6,866 nucleotides of DNA, taken from DATBMY01 sp036554605 (GTDB lineage: Bacteria; Acidobacteriota; Blastocatellia; UBA7656). Where the stretch lies: contig DATBMY010000142.1 in the NCBI GenBank assembly GCA_036554605.1, positions 1-6,866 of the forward strand, written 5' to 3'. Positions 5,757 to 6,866 of the stretch are shown here, in pieces (position 1 is the first letter of the stretch; each line of letters starts with the position of its first letter). Made by a program: the position numbers and the translations under genes. A model generated the notes under the pieces. It saw nothing but the letters and a program-made list of their open reading frames with translations, did not search any database and was not told the DNA's origin.

Positions 5757-6866
5757 ATGAAGAGAAGCATGGCGTGGCCGCTGACAATAGTGTTAGCAGT
5801 GCTGCTATCGGTCTTTTTGCCGAATCTTAGCCAGCACGCGGCAACTCAAGAATTACAGGAGGGAGGCGGCATCATCGCTGATGTTTCTCCCGACCTCGGA
5901 TATTTAAGTCCAGGCGAGCGTCATAAGATTCAAATTTCGGATGGGGAGGCCATTCGGAGATTGGAATCTAAAGGGGCTCGTCTGATAGGAGACTACGGCA
6001 CCTTCAGCATCCTGGAGGTTGACACCGCAACCGCCAAAGAGTTGCGCAAGAACCGCAAGGCGGAAGTGCGCGACGAGTTCAACCTCGTCCTGCTAAACGC
6101 AGGCCCGATCGACACCTCTTCGAGCGAAGTGCAGGCCCTCAGAGAGACATCGTCCGTCTCGGCGCAGGGCTCAGGCAAGCGCATGCACCTCGTGCAGTTC
6201 GCCGGACCCATTCAAGACCACTGGCTTGAGGCGATGACCGGCACTGGCGTCGAGATCGTCACCTATATCCCGAACAACGCCTATCTCGTTTATGGCGACG
6301 GCGCGAGCATCCGCTCGCTAAAGCGGCTTGCGCGCTCGGCCGATTACTTTCAGTGGGACGGCGATTACACCGACCTCTACAAGATTGATCCGGAAGTTGC
6401 GACCAGAGAAAAGCTCAGGAGCACAATCCAGGCTCAGGGCAAAGACCCGAGTGATCCCGGCAATCTTTTCTCCATTCAATTGTTCGAAGATGCGAAGAAC
6501 AACACCGTTACTCTATCTTTGATCGACCAGTTTAAGACCGAGCCGGTCAGGATTCAGTACGGGATACTGAAATATGTCAACATCGTCGTCGGCCTGTCTA
6601 CGAGCGGGATCAAACAGATCGCCGCGCGGCCCGACGTCGTTTCGATTCAGCCTTACATCCTGCCCACAAAGAACGATGAGCGCCAGAACAACATCATCGC
6701 GGGCAACCTGGCTGGCAATGTTCCTCAGGCGACGGATTATCTTGCGTATCTGGCGGGCAAGGGCTTCACTCAGGCGCAGTTTACCGCCTCGAATTTCGTT
6801 GTTGACGTAGGCGATGACGGGCTCGACAACGCCACGACATCGCCCAACCATCCGGGCCTGTATGTC
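5757..6866 (+). CDS. Secreted S8 (subtilisin-like) serine peptidase, N-terminal part only
   Basis: The frame is open for 370 codons from ATG 5757 to the right edge, so the catalytic domain is cut. Residues 1-29 are a signal peptide (MKRSMAWPLTIVLAVLLSVFLP...). About 30-345 is a long pro-region with three modules of similar pattern: GARLIGDYGTFSILEV (73-88), VEIVTYIPNNAYLVYGDG (165-182) and VRIQYGILKYVNIVVGLS (264-281). Each is followed by a helix and a closing strand (KAEVRDEF, SADYFQWD, RPDVVSIQPY), as in inhibitor I9/fervidolysin-type prodomains. The peptidase domain opens with FVVDVGDDGLDNATTSPNHP (347-366). D353 in DDGLD matches the catalytic Asp of the DTGVD-type motif. His and Ser motifs would lie beyond 6866 and cannot be checked. 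It has its own promoter, is divergent from the minus-strand operon, and probably matures by pro-region removal after export. The substrate is unknown. Confidence 0.87.
   Translation, partial: MKRSMAWPLTIVLAVLLSVFLPNLSQHAATQELQEGGGIIADVSPDLGYLSPGERHKIQISDGEAIRRLESKGARLIGDYGTFSILEVDTATAKELRKNRKAEVRDEFNLVLLNAGPIDTSSSEVQALRETSSVSAQGSGKRMHLVQFAGPIQDHWLEAMTGTGVEIVTYIPNNAYLVYGDGASIRSLKRLARSADYFQWDGDYTDLYKIDPEVATREKLRSTIQAQGKDPSDPGNLFSIQLFEDAKNNTVTLSLIDQFKTEPVRIQYGILKYVNIVVGLSTSGIKQIAARPDVVSIQPYILPTKNDERQNNIIAGNLAGNVPQATDYLAYLAGKGFTQAQFTASNFVVDVGDDGLDNATTSPNHPGLYV

Noticed and set aside
5453..5770. A 105-codon minus-strand frame in the intergenic region
   Set aside because: It overlaps the start of the subtilase gene and its N-terminus reads the Shine-Dalgarno region backwards. 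It has no recognisable domain or ribosome site.

Overview
The window is a GC-rich bacterial segment with two divergently transcribed blocks of exported proteins. Gene content suggests an acidobacterium, perhaps of the Blastocatellia: a large vWA/amidotransferase-like membrane protein, a caspase/legumain-like protein, a TPR metallopeptidase of the MA-like type, and a subtilase with a long pro-region. That assignment comes from gene content and a remembered style of dispersed repeat. No rRNA or other marker in the window supports it.

Left block, minus strand, read right to left: (1) a 782-residue membrane protein with a vWA domain, an inactive-looking glutamine-amidotransferase-like domain and a C-terminal membrane helix (5028 to 2680); (2) after 20 bases, a secreted clan CD cysteine-peptidase-like protein with a His/Cys pair, an EF-hand loop and a C-terminal coiled coil (2659 to 1583); (3) overlapping it by ATGA, a TPR protein leading into an HExxH zinc-peptidase motif, cut by the left edge (1586 to beyond 1). 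The tight spacing indicates one operon. All three products have a signal peptide or membrane anchors, so they probably work in or outside the cytoplasmic membrane.

Middle, about 730 bases without a convincing gene (5029-5756). It holds a 71-bp MITE-like insertion with 16-bp terminal inverted repeats (15/16 matched) and a flanking GATAAA duplication, lying just upstream of the operon. Further right are a good sigma-70-type promoter reading rightward and a leader of about 390 bases containing several small palindromes.

Right block, plus strand: a secreted S8 (subtilisin-like) serine peptidase with an excellent Shine-Dalgarno sequence, cut by the right edge just after its catalytic Asp motif. 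Its long N-terminal region appears to contain three related prodomain-like modules.

The window therefore carries a cysteine-type, a metallo-type and a serine-type peptidase around one vWA membrane protein. A joint role in envelope proteolysis or stress signalling is a reasonable inference, but the sequence does not demonstrate it.
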